Assembly: GCA_937901625.1 (NCBI GenBank)
Contig: CALDIE010000008.1
Coordinates: 1-12,588 of the forward strand
Source of the DNA: an uncultured Lachnospiraceae bacterium
GTDB taxonomy: Bacteria; Bacillota; Clostridia; Lachnospirales; Lachnospiraceae
DNA length: 12,588 bases
Direction of reading: 5' to 3'
Below, piece after piece: positions 6,505 through 12,548 of this stretch; position 1 is the stretch's first letter; each line of letters starts with the position of its first letter. Position numbers and translations under genes: made by a program. The notes under the pieces were generated by a model, which was not told where the DNA came from, did not search any database, and was given only the letters and a program-made list of their open reading frames with translations.

Positions 6505-7179
6505 TCATCTTATAAATTCTGCAAAGCGCACGGCATTTTCCACATTCGGGGCATTTGCGATAAACCCGAGATAATGATCTACATCTTCCGTACCTTCGTA
6601 GGTAAAATGTTCCGTGATCTTTTCCATCCCGTCCACACAGATCCCGATCGGTTCGTCGTTGAAGTAATAGATCACTCCGGCTTCATCGAGCTCCGCAAAA
6701 GTCTTTCCATCCAGGACTTCCGTCAGGGGTGAAAACCACTCCATCGTTGCGTACCGGTCAAAAACATCCTGACCTGTGATCATCACATCGATCATCGCGC
6801 TGTAGACTAAGGTCATCACCTTTTCTTCATCTTCATATCCGTACTTTATGATATTACTTTCCGATTCGGATCCGGCAATGAAACTCGTCGCGTCAACCAG
6901 CACTTCCTGTTTCTTGGGGTCTTCGACGTAAGCATCCGTAAATGGCTGTATGATCGTTTCTTCAAGATCTCCGTTTGACAGATAATTAGGCATAAGCACA
7001 TACAGTACTGTATCCTTATTCGTAAGCATCGTATATAGTACCGAAGCTAAGATGATCACAGCCGATATGGTGATCACTACCTTAACCAGATAATAGTCTA
7101 CAAAGTACTTCCACTTCTTCGACAGCGGTGCTTTTCTGATCTTCTCTCTTTCTTCCTGAAATTCGTCCATTACTGCCAT
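6505..7179 (-). CDS. Single-pass membrane protein of unknown function downstream of ackA
   Basis: I do not recognise this 224-residue protein as a named family. The N-terminal 30 residues are charged and basic near the membrane (KAPLSKKWKYFVDYYLVK), followed by one hydrophobic segment at about residues 33-52 (VVITISAVIILASVLYTML). By the positive-inside rule the remaining roughly 170 residues, acidic overall, should be outside the cell. The stretch VMTLVYSAMIDVMITGQDVFDRYATMEWFSPLTEVLD has the look of the sugar-binding-protein fold (a value read out followed by a residual 'what it holds' helix), but this is only a resemblance. Start: GGAGG lies 12 bases before the ATG, a rather long spacing. 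The gene follows ackA after 28 bases and ends at a strong terminator, so the two are very probably co-transcribed. Confidence 0.75.
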   Translation of the reverse strand: MAVMDEFQEEREKIRKAPLSKKWKYFVDYYLVKVVITISAVIILASVLYTMLTNKDTVLYVLMPNYLSNGDLEETIIQPFTDAYVEDPKKQEVLVDATSFIAGSESESNIIKYGYEDEEKVMTLVYSAMIDVMITGQDVFDRYATMEWFSPLTEVLDGKTFAELDEAGVIYYFNDEPIGICVDGMEKITEHFTYEGTEDVDHYLGFIANAPNVENAVRFAEFIR

Positions 7180-7207
7180 TATAATATCCGGCCTCCGTCA
7201 AGTGTGA

Positions 7208-8401
7208 TCACAGTAATTCAAGTGTCTGTCTTGCAATGGAAAGTTCCTCGTCGGTAGGAACAACCATAACGGTTACTTTGCTGTCCGGAGTGGAGATGAT
7301 CTGCTCCTTGCCACGCTCATTAACCTTCTCGGGGATAACTTCCACACCCATGAACTTTAAGTATTCGCAGACACCGGTCTTAACGTCGCCGCTGTTCTCA
7401 CCGATACCTGCGGTAAATGCGATTACGTCTACACCCTGCATAGCCATGGTGTAAGAACCTATGTACTTTGCCACACGGTAGCAGTAGGTCTCCAGTGCCA
7501 TCTTAGCGCATTCATTTCCGGATTCGGCTGCCGCGCTTAAGTCACGGAAGTCGCTGGATACATAATCGGATAATCCGTATACGCCGGATTTCTTATTGAG
7601 CACATCATTCATCTGCACGGGAGAAAGGTTCTCCTTTTCGCAGATAAAGGAAAGGATAGCCGGATCCAGATCGCCGCTTCTCGTTCCCATGATCAGACCT
7701 TCCAACGGGGTCAGACCCATGGATGTATCTACGCAAACTCCGTTCTTAACGGCAGAGATGCTTGCACCGTTACCAAGGTGGCATACAATGATCTTTAAAT
7801 CCTCTCTCTTCTTACCGAGTACTTCAGCTGCTCTTGCGGATACAAAGTCGTGGCTGGTTCCGTGGAAACCGTAACGTCTAACTTTGTACTTCTCATAATA
7901 CTCATACGGAAGTCCGTACATATATGCCTTCTTCGGCATGGTCTGATGGAAAGCCGTATCGAATACCGCTACCTGAGGAACGCCCGGCATATTGTCTTCA
8001 CAAGCGCGAATACCGATCAGGTTCGCGGGATTGTGAAGGGGAGCCAGACTGCTTAACTCCTCGATATCACGGATCACGGATGCGTCGATCTTAACCGCCT
8101 TGTTGAACTTCTCACCGCCGTGAACAACACGATGGCCGACAGCGCCGATCTCCTCTAAGGAAGCGATCACGCCGTGCTCTGCATCCACCAATGCCTCAAT
8201 AACGAGACGAACTGCCTCTTTGTGATCCGGCATGGGCTGCTCGATCACAACCTTGTCTCTTCCTGCCGGTGTATGGGTCAGTCGGCTGCCGTCGATACCG
8301 ATACGCTCTGCCAGACCTTTTGCCAATACATTTTCACTCTCTGAATCGATTAACTGATACTTCAAAGATGAACTGCCACAGTTGATTACCAAAATGTTCA
8401 T
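7208..8401 (-). CDS. ackA: Acetate kinase
   Basis: A 397-residue acetate kinase of normal length. It converts acetyl phosphate and ADP to acetate and ATP in the cytoplasm, the last step of acetate fermentation. All active-site residues known from the Methanosarcina enzyme appear at the same numbers: Asn7 (INCGSSSLKY), Arg91 (GHRVVHGG), Asp148 (FDTAFHQTMP), His180 (GFHGTSHDFV) and Arg241 (GTRSGDLDP), with Glu385 in PTDEELSIA. GGAGG lies nine bases before the ATG. Unlike the usual pta-ackA pair, its partner pta is about 3.8 kb away at the right end of the window, with kduI, kduD, an isomerase and an esterase in between. It is preceded by a 164-base spacer with tandem repeats, so separate control from the esterase is possible, and is followed closely by the membrane-protein gene. 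Confidence 0.98.
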   Translation of the reverse strand: MNILVINCGSSSLKYQLIDSESENVLAKGLAERIGIDGSRLTHTPAGRDKVVIEQPMPDHKEAVRLVIEALVDAEHGVIASLEEIGAVGHRVVHGGEKFNKAVKIDASVIRDIEELSSLAPLHNPANLIGIRACEDNMPGVPQVAVFDTAFHQTMPKKAYMYGLPYEYYEKYKVRRYGFHGTSHDFVSARAAEVLGKKREDLKIIVCHLGNGASISAVKNGVCVDTSMGLTPLEGLIMGTRSGDLDPAILSFICEKENLSPVQMNDVLNKKSGVYGLSDYVSSDFRDLSAAAESGNECAKMALETYCYRVAKYIGSYTMAMQGVDVIAFTAGIGENSGDVKTGVCEYLKFMGVEVIPEKVNERGKEQIISTPDSKVTVMVVPTDEELSIARQTLELL

Positions 8402-8485
8402 TTTGCACTCCTCCGATTTTTGATTATCTCGATTATTTTGCTTTTTTTCGTTACTTTGTATTGCTTTTTGTTGCTTCTTGTATTT

Positions 8486-8517
8486 GTTGCCTCTTATTAT
8501 CGTTGCCTCTTATTATC
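8486..8517 (-). repeat. Two perfect 16-bp tandem repeats in the ackA leader
   Basis: GTTGCCTCTTATTATC occurs twice without a gap (8486-8501 and 8502-8517). On the transcribed minus strand each unit starts with GATAAT, a -10-like hexamer, and continues AAGAGGCAAC. Degenerate relatives (AAGCAAC, AAGCAAT, AAGTAAC) follow towards ackA down to about 8450, making an A-rich, G-poor leader. A role is not known. Confidence 0.8.
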
Positions 8518-8565
8518 GTCGCATATTGCTGCTTTGTGTTACGGATCATCATTATGATGTCAGGC

Positions 8566-9375
8566 TCAAAAGTATGACCCGATCCAGCGGTGCGCCATCT
8601 CTACCCAGCACTGTACGCCTTCGACCACATCCTTATCCCCTGCTCTGGATGATAAGTGATTACCGAGGCTTACACCGTGGCCGCCTTTTTCAAAGAGGTG
8701 ATATTCCACCGGTATTTTATGCTCCACCAGGGCATTTACATATAACAGGGAATTCTGGACGGGAACACTGCCGTCCTCATATGTATTCCACACAAATGTC
8801 CTTGGAATGGAAGATCCGATCCTCTTTTCAAGAGAAAAGGCCTCTCTTTGTGTCTGTACATCCTCGCCAAAAAGCATGTTAAAGGATCCCTCATGCGCGT
8901 ACTCGCCGCCCGTGATCACCGGATAGCAAAGTACCTGGGCATTGGGACGAAACATCTCCTGTCCCGCTTCCAACTCTTTCTCAAAGAACCCTTCCTGCCA
9001 GGTAGCACAGTAACTGCCCACAAGATGTCCGCCTGCGGAAAAGCCCATCAATACCACTCTGTCCGGATCGATGTGCCAGACATCGACATTTTCCCGGATC
9101 GTAAGCATAAGTCTGGCCAGTTCCAAAAGCGCGGTAGGGTATCTGGCCGGCGCACAGGAATAACGCAGCAAAGCCGCATGAAATCCCTTTGCCAAAAACT
9201 GCATCGCCACGATCTCTCCCTCCCGGTCGGATGTGTGATCATACCCTCCACCGGGACAGATGATCACGATAGGACGTTTTTCGATCGGGATGATCCCGTA
9301 TGTTTCCAGCTCGTAGACATAAGCTTCCGGAGAAAGCGATCTCTCATTGCTCACATCCGGTCTGTGAATCTTCAT
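8566..9375 (-). CDS. Alpha/beta-hydrolase, acetylesterase-like (BD-FAE / acetyl-xylan esterase type)
   Basis: A 269-residue alpha/beta-hydrolase without signal peptide. The oxyanion motif is CPGGGYDH (residues 40-47), the nucleophile is Ser113 in GFSAGGH, the acid is probably Asp201 in NTYEDGSVP, and the catalytic His is His233 in EKGGHGVSLG. This layout is that of small carbohydrate acetylesterases found in plant polysaccharide loci of Firmicutes and Bacteroidetes. It probably removes acetyl groups from imported pectin or hemicellulose fragments; the exact ester is not shown by sequence. The gene starts 16 bases after the isomerase stop, with GAAAGGGC as ribosome binding site, so it is co-transcribed with it. 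No terminator follows; a short palindrome (CATCAT-T-ATGATG, 8547-8559) lies just after its stop. Confidence 0.87.
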   Translation of the reverse strand: MKIHRPDVSNERSLSPEAYVYELETYGIIPIEKRPIVIICPGGGYDHTSDREGEIVAMQFLAKGFHAALLRYSCAPARYPTALLELARLMLTIRENVDVWHIDPDRVVLMGFSAGGHLVGSYCATWQEGFFEKELEAGQEMFRPNAQVLCYPVITGGEYAHEGSFNMLFGEDVQTQREAFSLEKRIGSSIPRTFVWNTYEDGSVPVQNSLLYVNALVEHKIPVEYHLFEKGGHGVSLGNHLSSRAGDKDVVEGVQCWVEMAHRWIGSYF

Positions 9376-9391
9376 GCTCAGATGCCCTTTC

Positions 9392-10030
9392 TTATGCCTT
9401 TAACTCCTTAACCAGCGCCTTTAATCCCTCGTCCTTTGCATCTGCAAAAAAGTACTCATCAAAGTGCTCGCCTGCCAATGCGCCTTTTACAAGGTCACGA
9501 TCGAGCCCCTTTAAGATCGTTGCAAGATCCTTAAATGCAACCTCTCTGACGCCGTCTAAGATCTTCTTGTTTCTCTGCTCAGGTACAACTCTCTCCTTAG
9601 GATATCCGCCGCCGGAAGGCTCGCAGAAGAGCTTCTCAAAGATGTATTCCAGATTCAGGTCTCCGCCCCAGCCAAAACCTAATGCAAAAGGAATGGAAAT
9701 GGCGTTTCCGTCATTGATCTGGGAGAAGGTATATGCATCCAGGGGATTTGCCACATGTCCGCAGATCACGCCGGGGAAGGAATTCAGTGCAAGCATTGCG
9801 CCCTCGCCGGTTCCGCATCCTGTGATCACGTAATCCACAGCGCCGGAATTTAATAATACGGCTGCAAGGATACCGTTCTGTACATAGGTCAACTGCGCTT
9901 CGTCTTCCGCGGAATACATGCCGTAGTTCTTAACCTCAAAACCGTGCGCATCCGCTACTTTTTTCAGTGCGTTAAAGATAATGCTGTTTTTTGCTGCCTG
10001 ACTGTTTTCGTTGATCAGTGCGATTCTCAT
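9392..10030 (-). CDS. RpiB/LacA/LacB-family sugar isomerase, DhuI-like (candidate 4-deoxy-5-keto-uronate isomerase)
   Basis: A 212-residue member of the RpiB/LacA/LacB family. The active-site strand reads ITGCGTGEGAMLALN (residues 70-83), with Cys72 at the position of the catalytic Cys of ribose-5-phosphate isomerase B and the family Gly-rich loop. It is clearly longer than canonical RpiB (about 150 aa); the extra C-terminal part holds WGGDLNLEYIFEKL and a helical tail. Streptococcal DhuI, a family member of similar length that works next to the KduD-like DhuD, isomerises 4-deoxy-5-keto-hexuronate from unsaturated uronates. Position directly after kduD suggests the same job here. A pentose or other phosphosugar isomerase is the alternative. 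AAGGAG lies seven bases before the ATG. An unusual 291-base A-rich leader with tandem repeats precedes it. Confidence 0.85.
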   Translation of the reverse strand: MRIALINENSQAAKNSIIFNALKKVADAHGFEVKNYGMYSAEDEAQLTYVQNGILAAVLLNSGAVDYVITGCGTGEGAMLALNSFPGVICGHVANPLDAYTFSQINDGNAISIPFALGFGWGGDLNLEYIFEKLFCEPSGGGYPKERVVPEQRNKKILDGVREVAFKDLATILKGLDRDLVKGALAGEHFDEYFFADAKDEGLKALVKELKA

Positions 10031-10046
10031 CTGGATTCTCCTTTAT

Positions 10047-10144
10047 ATGTTTATGCTTATGTTTATGTTTGTGTTTGTATTTTTATTGTTTCTTTTTATT
10101 GTTTCTTTTTATTGTTTCTGTTTAGTGTTTCTGTTTACTGCCTC
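10047..10144 (-). repeat. Tandem-repeat A-rich leader of the isomerase gene (13-bp and 6-bp units)
   Basis: On the plus strand the 13-bp unit TTTTTATTGTTTC occurs three times perfectly in a row (10080-10118). Two degenerate 13-bp copies follow: TGTTTAGTGTTTC (10119-10131) and TGTTTACTGCCTC (10132-10144). Next to it, 10047-10082 is six copies of a 6-bp unit close to ATGTTT. In the transcript (minus strand) this gives an almost G-free, A-rich leader ending about 17 bases before the isomerase start, just ahead of its AAGGAG site. Slippage-prone and unstructured; function unknown. Confidence 0.85.
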
Positions 10145-10208
10145 TCTACCCTGTGTTTTCTCTCTTCGTTTCTTACTCACATTCACGGCAAATTACAGAT
10201 ATTGGGAT

Positions 10209-10235
10209 TCTATAGCATTTTCCTTTTTTATGCAA
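10209..10235 (-). promoter_or_regulatory. Possible extended -10 promoter for the isomerase-esterase pair
   Basis: On the minus strand TTGCAT (10235-10230) precedes, by 15 bases, TGC-TATAGA, an extended -10 form with TATAGA at 10214-10209. The spacer is short, which an extended -10 can tolerate. It sits between the large inverted repeat and the A-rich repeated leader, where a secondary promoter would be sensible. Low certainty. Confidence 0.35.
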
Positions 10236-10237
10236 GA

Positions 10238-10266
10238 TTAGCACCCCGACGGAATCGGGGTGCTAA
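10238..10266. repeat. Perfect 12-bp inverted repeat with CIRCE-like arms, 3' of kduD
   Basis: Arms TTAGCACCCCGA (10238-10249) and TCGGGGTGCTAA (10255-10266) flank a 5-base loop (CGGAA). RNA from either strand would form a very stable hairpin. It is not a standard terminator: the next bases are CGACAACAAAAAA on the plus strand and TCTTGCATAAAAAA on the minus strand, with no U-tract directly after. It begins 56 bases after the kduD stop, so it could protect the 3' end of the kduI-kduD message or be a DNA-binding site. The ends TTAGCAC/GTGCTAA equal those of the HrcA operator CIRCE, but the spacing between them is 15 rather than 13. Confidence 0.75.
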
Positions 10267-10321
10267 CGACAACAAAAAACTATATATGGAGAGATGTAAG
10301 CAAATTTAGCGGAACCCCTGC

Positions 10322-11182
10322 TTAGTCGTTAACTTTGATGTCAAACTCTTGCTCGTCCTGGAACTTGGACTCATCAAGGTTGCTGGGATCCTGACCGATG
10401 TAAGCGGAAATACCGCCATCAATATAGATAACCTGGCCATTGATAAAATCGGAAGCCTCCGATGCAAGGAATACAGCCAATCCCATCAGATCCTCTGTAT
10501 GTCCCCATCTCTGTGCCGGGGTCTTGGAACGAATGAAACGATCGAACGGATGCATGGAACCATCTGCCTGCTTCTCACGAAGAGGTGCGGTCTGCGGTGT
10601 AGCGATGTAGCCCGGTCCGATAGCGTTACACTGAATGTTGTACTGACCGTACTCGGAGCAAACGTTTCTGGTAAGCATCTTTAATCCGCCCTTTGCCGCT
10701 GCATATGCGGAAACGGTCTCACGACCAAACTCACTCATCATGGAGCAAGCGTTGATGATCTTACCGGATCCCTTAGCCATCATTCCGGGAAGAACTGCCT
10801 TAGAGCAGATGAACGGACCTGTTAAGTCGATATCAATTACCAACTGCCAATCCTTTAATGCCATCTCGTGCATCGGGATTCTCTTGATGATACCTGCGTT
10901 GTTAACCAGGATATCGATCGTACCTACGTTAGCCTCTACGTCCTTAACAAACTGTGCTACCTGATCTTCCTTTGTAACATCTACAATTGCGCCGTATGCA
11001 TCGATTCCGGCCTTCTTGTACTCTTCCATACCACGCTCGAAGTGCTCGGGATTAACATCGTTAAAAACGATCCTGGCACCTGCCTCAGCGTATGCCTTGG
11101 CATAAGCCATACCAAGTCCATAACTTGCGCCTGTGATCCAGGCTACCTTACCATCGAGACGAAACTTATCCATGATTCCCAT
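10322..11182 (-). CDS. kduD: 2-keto-3-deoxygluconate 5-dehydrogenase KduD (SDR; often annotated gluconate 5-dehydrogenase)
   Basis: A 286-residue classical short-chain dehydrogenase/reductase. The cofactor loop is T17-G-A-S-Y-G-L-G24, NNAG is at 94-97, and the catalytic residues are Ser147, Tyr160 and Lys164 (SAYAAAKGG); GPGYIATP follows in the substrate region and VIYIDGG near the end. The tail after residue 260 is longer than in most SDRs and acidic. Adjacent kduI makes KduD the best call: it reduces 3-deoxy-D-glycero-2,5-hexodiulosonate to 2-keto-3-deoxygluconate in unsaturated galacturonate/glucuronate breakdown. Gluconate 5-dehydrogenases share the same fold and cannot be excluded by sequence alone. 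AGGAGG lies nine to ten bases before the ATG. It follows kduI after 119 bases that hold a small hairpin and no clear promoter, so co-transcription is likely. Confidence 0.9.
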   Translation of the reverse strand: MGIMDKFRLDGKVAWITGASYGLGMAYAKAYAEAGARIVFNDVNPEHFERGMEEYKKAGIDAYGAIVDVTKEDQVAQFVKDVEANVGTIDILVNNAGIIKRIPMHEMALKDWQLVIDIDLTGPFICSKAVLPGMMAKGSGKIINACSMMSEFGRETVSAYAAAKGGLKMLTRNVCSEYGQYNIQCNAIGPGYIATPQTAPLREKQADGSMHPFDRFIRSKTPAQRWGHTEDLMGLAVFLASEASDFINGQVIYIDGGISAYIGQDPSNLDESKFQDEQEFDIKVND

Positions 11183-11232
11183 TACGCAATTACCTCCTGA
11201 TTAATATTCTATGTCGTTGCTGCTGCTATTTG

Positions 11233-11250
11233 ATACCGTCTGGGCGGTAT
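11233..11250 (-). repeat. Small intercistronic hairpin between kduI and kduD
   Basis: ATACCG and CGGTAT arms with a 6-base loop lie in the 119-base kduI-kduD spacer, about 50 bases before the kduD start and about 30 bases before its ribosome binding site. No U-tract follows on the minus strand, so it should not stop transcription. It may influence processing or relative expression. Nothing else recognisable is in the spacer. Confidence 0.5.
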
Positions 11251-11301
11251 TACTACTTCGTAACTGTTGCGCTTTTTACTTATATTTCGCTGTCCGCCAT
11301 C

Positions 11302-12165
11302 TTACAGAAGATCCTGATTGCGAACATCATCCATATCATCAAAGTCCTGGTTCTCGCCAACCATACCCCAGATAAAAGTGTAGTTTCTGGAACCGCTTCC
11401 GGAGTGGATCGACCAGCTCGGGCTGATAACCGCCTGCTCGTTTCTTACTACCAGATGACGTGTCTCCTGAGGCTCGCCCATGTAGTGCATTACAAAGGCA
11501 TCTTCCGGAAGATCAAAGTAGAGGTAAACCTCCATTCTTCTGTCATGTGTATGACAGGGCATCGTGTTCCAGACACTGCCGGGCTCCAAATGCGTCATCC
11601 CCATCTCCAACTGGCAGCTCTCAACCTGTCCGGGAAGGATGTACTTATTGAGAGTACGAAGGTTGGAATCCTCAACGCTTCCAATACGCTTCTTGTTCTC
11701 TTCCTTGATGATGACAACGCCTTCCCCGGGAGTACCTTCTCTCTTGATCAGAACGGTCGGGCAGGTACGATGCGCCGGTGCGGAATTGATGTAAAACTTT
11801 GCGGGATTGGTCTTATCATTACTTTCAAAGACGATATCCTTTGAACCCATTCCGATATACATACCGTCGCGGGATTTTACCTCATAAACCTTTCCGTCAA
11901 CCGTGATCCTACCGTCACCACCGATGTTGATGACACCCAGCTCTCTTCTCTGCAGGAAATACTCTGCGCGAAGTTCATCTCCCGCCTCAAGCTTTAATGC
12001 CTTCTCAACAGGGGTTGCAGCACCTGTGATGATCCTGTCAATGTGGCTGTACACCAGACGGATCTCATCTTCAAAGAAAACCTTCTCGATCAGGAATTCT
12101 TCTCTTAAACGCTTTGTGTCATAATGTTTCACATCCTTAGGGGATGCTGCTGTTCTCAATTCCAT
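11302..12165 (-). CDS. kduI: 5-keto 4-deoxyuronate isomerase KduI (4-deoxy-L-threo-5-hexosulose-uronate ketol-isomerase)
   Basis: A cupin-fold isomerase that converts 5-keto-4-deoxyuronate, formed from unsaturated galacturonate, to 3-deoxy-D-glycero-2,5-hexodiulosonate, the KduD substrate. Zinc ligands are visible: His205 and His207 in PCHTHDRRMEVYLYF, Glu212 in the same motif and His254 in SWSIHSG. YSHIDRIITG and the GMGMTHLEPGSVWN-type segment (188-200) are also family hallmarks. The 287-residue start at 12165 is preferred over an ATG at 12174: GGAAAGG lies nine bases before 12165 but directly abuts 12174, and MELRTAASPKDVKHYDT aligns with the N-terminus of E. coli KduI (MDVRQSIHSAHAKTLDT). 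It starts 33 bases after pta, so both should share one mRNA. Confidence 0.95.
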   Translation of the reverse strand: MELRTAASPKDVKHYDTKRLREEFLIEKVFFEDEIRLVYSHIDRIITGAATPVEKALKLEAGDELRAEYFLQRRELGVINIGGDGRITVDGKVYEVKSRDGMYIGMGSKDIVFESNDKTNPAKFYINSAPAHRTCPTVLIKREGTPGEGVVIIKEENKKRIGSVEDSNLRTLNKYILPGQVESCQLEMGMTHLEPGSVWNTMPCHTHDRRMEVYLYFDLPEDAFVMHYMGEPQETRHLVVRNEQAVISPSWSIHSGSGSRNYTFIWGMVGENQDFDDMDDVRNQDLL

Positions 12166-12174
12166 TTTACTCAT

Positions 12175-12181
12175 CCTTTCC
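12175..12181 (-). promoter_or_regulatory. Ribosome binding site that decides the kduI start
   Basis: GGAAAGG on the minus strand touches the ATG at 12174 with no spacer, which would not work well, but is nine bases from the ATG at 12165. This supports the shorter KduI. Confidence 0.7.
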
Positions 12182-12198
12182 GTGCCGTTTGCACTGTT

Positions 12199-12548
12199 TT
12201 ATACCAGGGCAGCCGTAATGATCGCCATGGAATATACCTCCAACGCGTTACATCCGCGGGAAAGGTCATTAACCTGTGCATTCAGACCAAGAAGGATCGG
12301 GCCATAGGCTTCAAAATTACCCATACGCTGCGCGATCTTATATCCCAGGTTACCGGCGTTGATATCCGGGAAGATAAAGGTGTTTGCATATCCTGCAACC
12401 TTTGATCCGGGAGCCTTCTGTCTTGCTACACGAGGAGAAACGGCTGCGTCAAACTGCAACTCGCCCTCGATAGGGATATCCGGGAACTCTTCCTTGGCCT
12501 TTTCAGCCGCATTGTGCATCTTATCTACCTCTACGCCCTTACCGGAAC
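12199..12548 (-). CDS. pta: Phosphate acetyltransferase (C-terminal part, cut by contig end)
   Basis: The reading frame is open from the contig end (about 12546) to TAA at 12199-12201 and gives the last roughly 116 residues of phosphotransacetylase. The frame begins SGKGVEVDKMHNAAEKA and continues with ELQFDAAVSPRVARQKAPGS, ANTFIFPDINAGNLGYKIAQR and GPILLGLNAQVNDLSRGC, all hallmarks of the Pta C-terminal lobe that binds CoA. The enzyme makes acetyl phosphate from acetyl-CoA, feeding acetate kinase. The ATG at 12519 is internal, not the true start. Everything beyond 12548 is adapter. It is followed after 33 bases by kduI on the same strand, an unusual neighbour for pta. A phosphate butyryltransferase is less likely given the motifs. 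Confidence 0.93.

Larger units (their letters stand above)
10145..10321 (-). other. Rest of the kduD-isomerase intergenic region
   Basis: There is no gene here. Together with the repeats it makes a 291-base gap between kduD and the isomerase. It contains the 12-bp-arm inverted repeat (10238-10266) and a candidate minus-strand promoter (10209-10235). The short plus-strand open frames across it are products of low-complexity sequence. Confidence 0.6.

Noticed and set aside
8547..8559. Palindrome CATCAT-T-ATGATG after the esterase stop
   Set aside because: AT-rich, short, with no U-tract; too weak to call a terminator or an operator.
10238..10266. Reading the 12-bp inverted repeat as an intrinsic terminator
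   Set aside because: Neither strand has a U-tract directly after the stem; A-rich bases follow on both.
10238..10266. Reading the same repeat as a genuine CIRCE/HrcA operator
   Set aside because: The spacing between TTAGCAC and GTGCTAA is two bases too long, the arms differ beyond the seventh base, and no chaperone gene is near. It is kept only as a resemblance.
10011..10309. Plus-strand hydrophobic ORFs (Phe/Leu/Val-rich) that look like small membrane proteins
   Set aside because: They arise from the T-rich tandem repeats of the isomerase leader read backwards; no ribosome binding site.
12166..12174. Longer KduI start (MSKMELRT) at 12174
   Set aside because: The ribosome binding site would abut the ATG, and alignment with E. 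coli KduI starts at the ATG at 12165.
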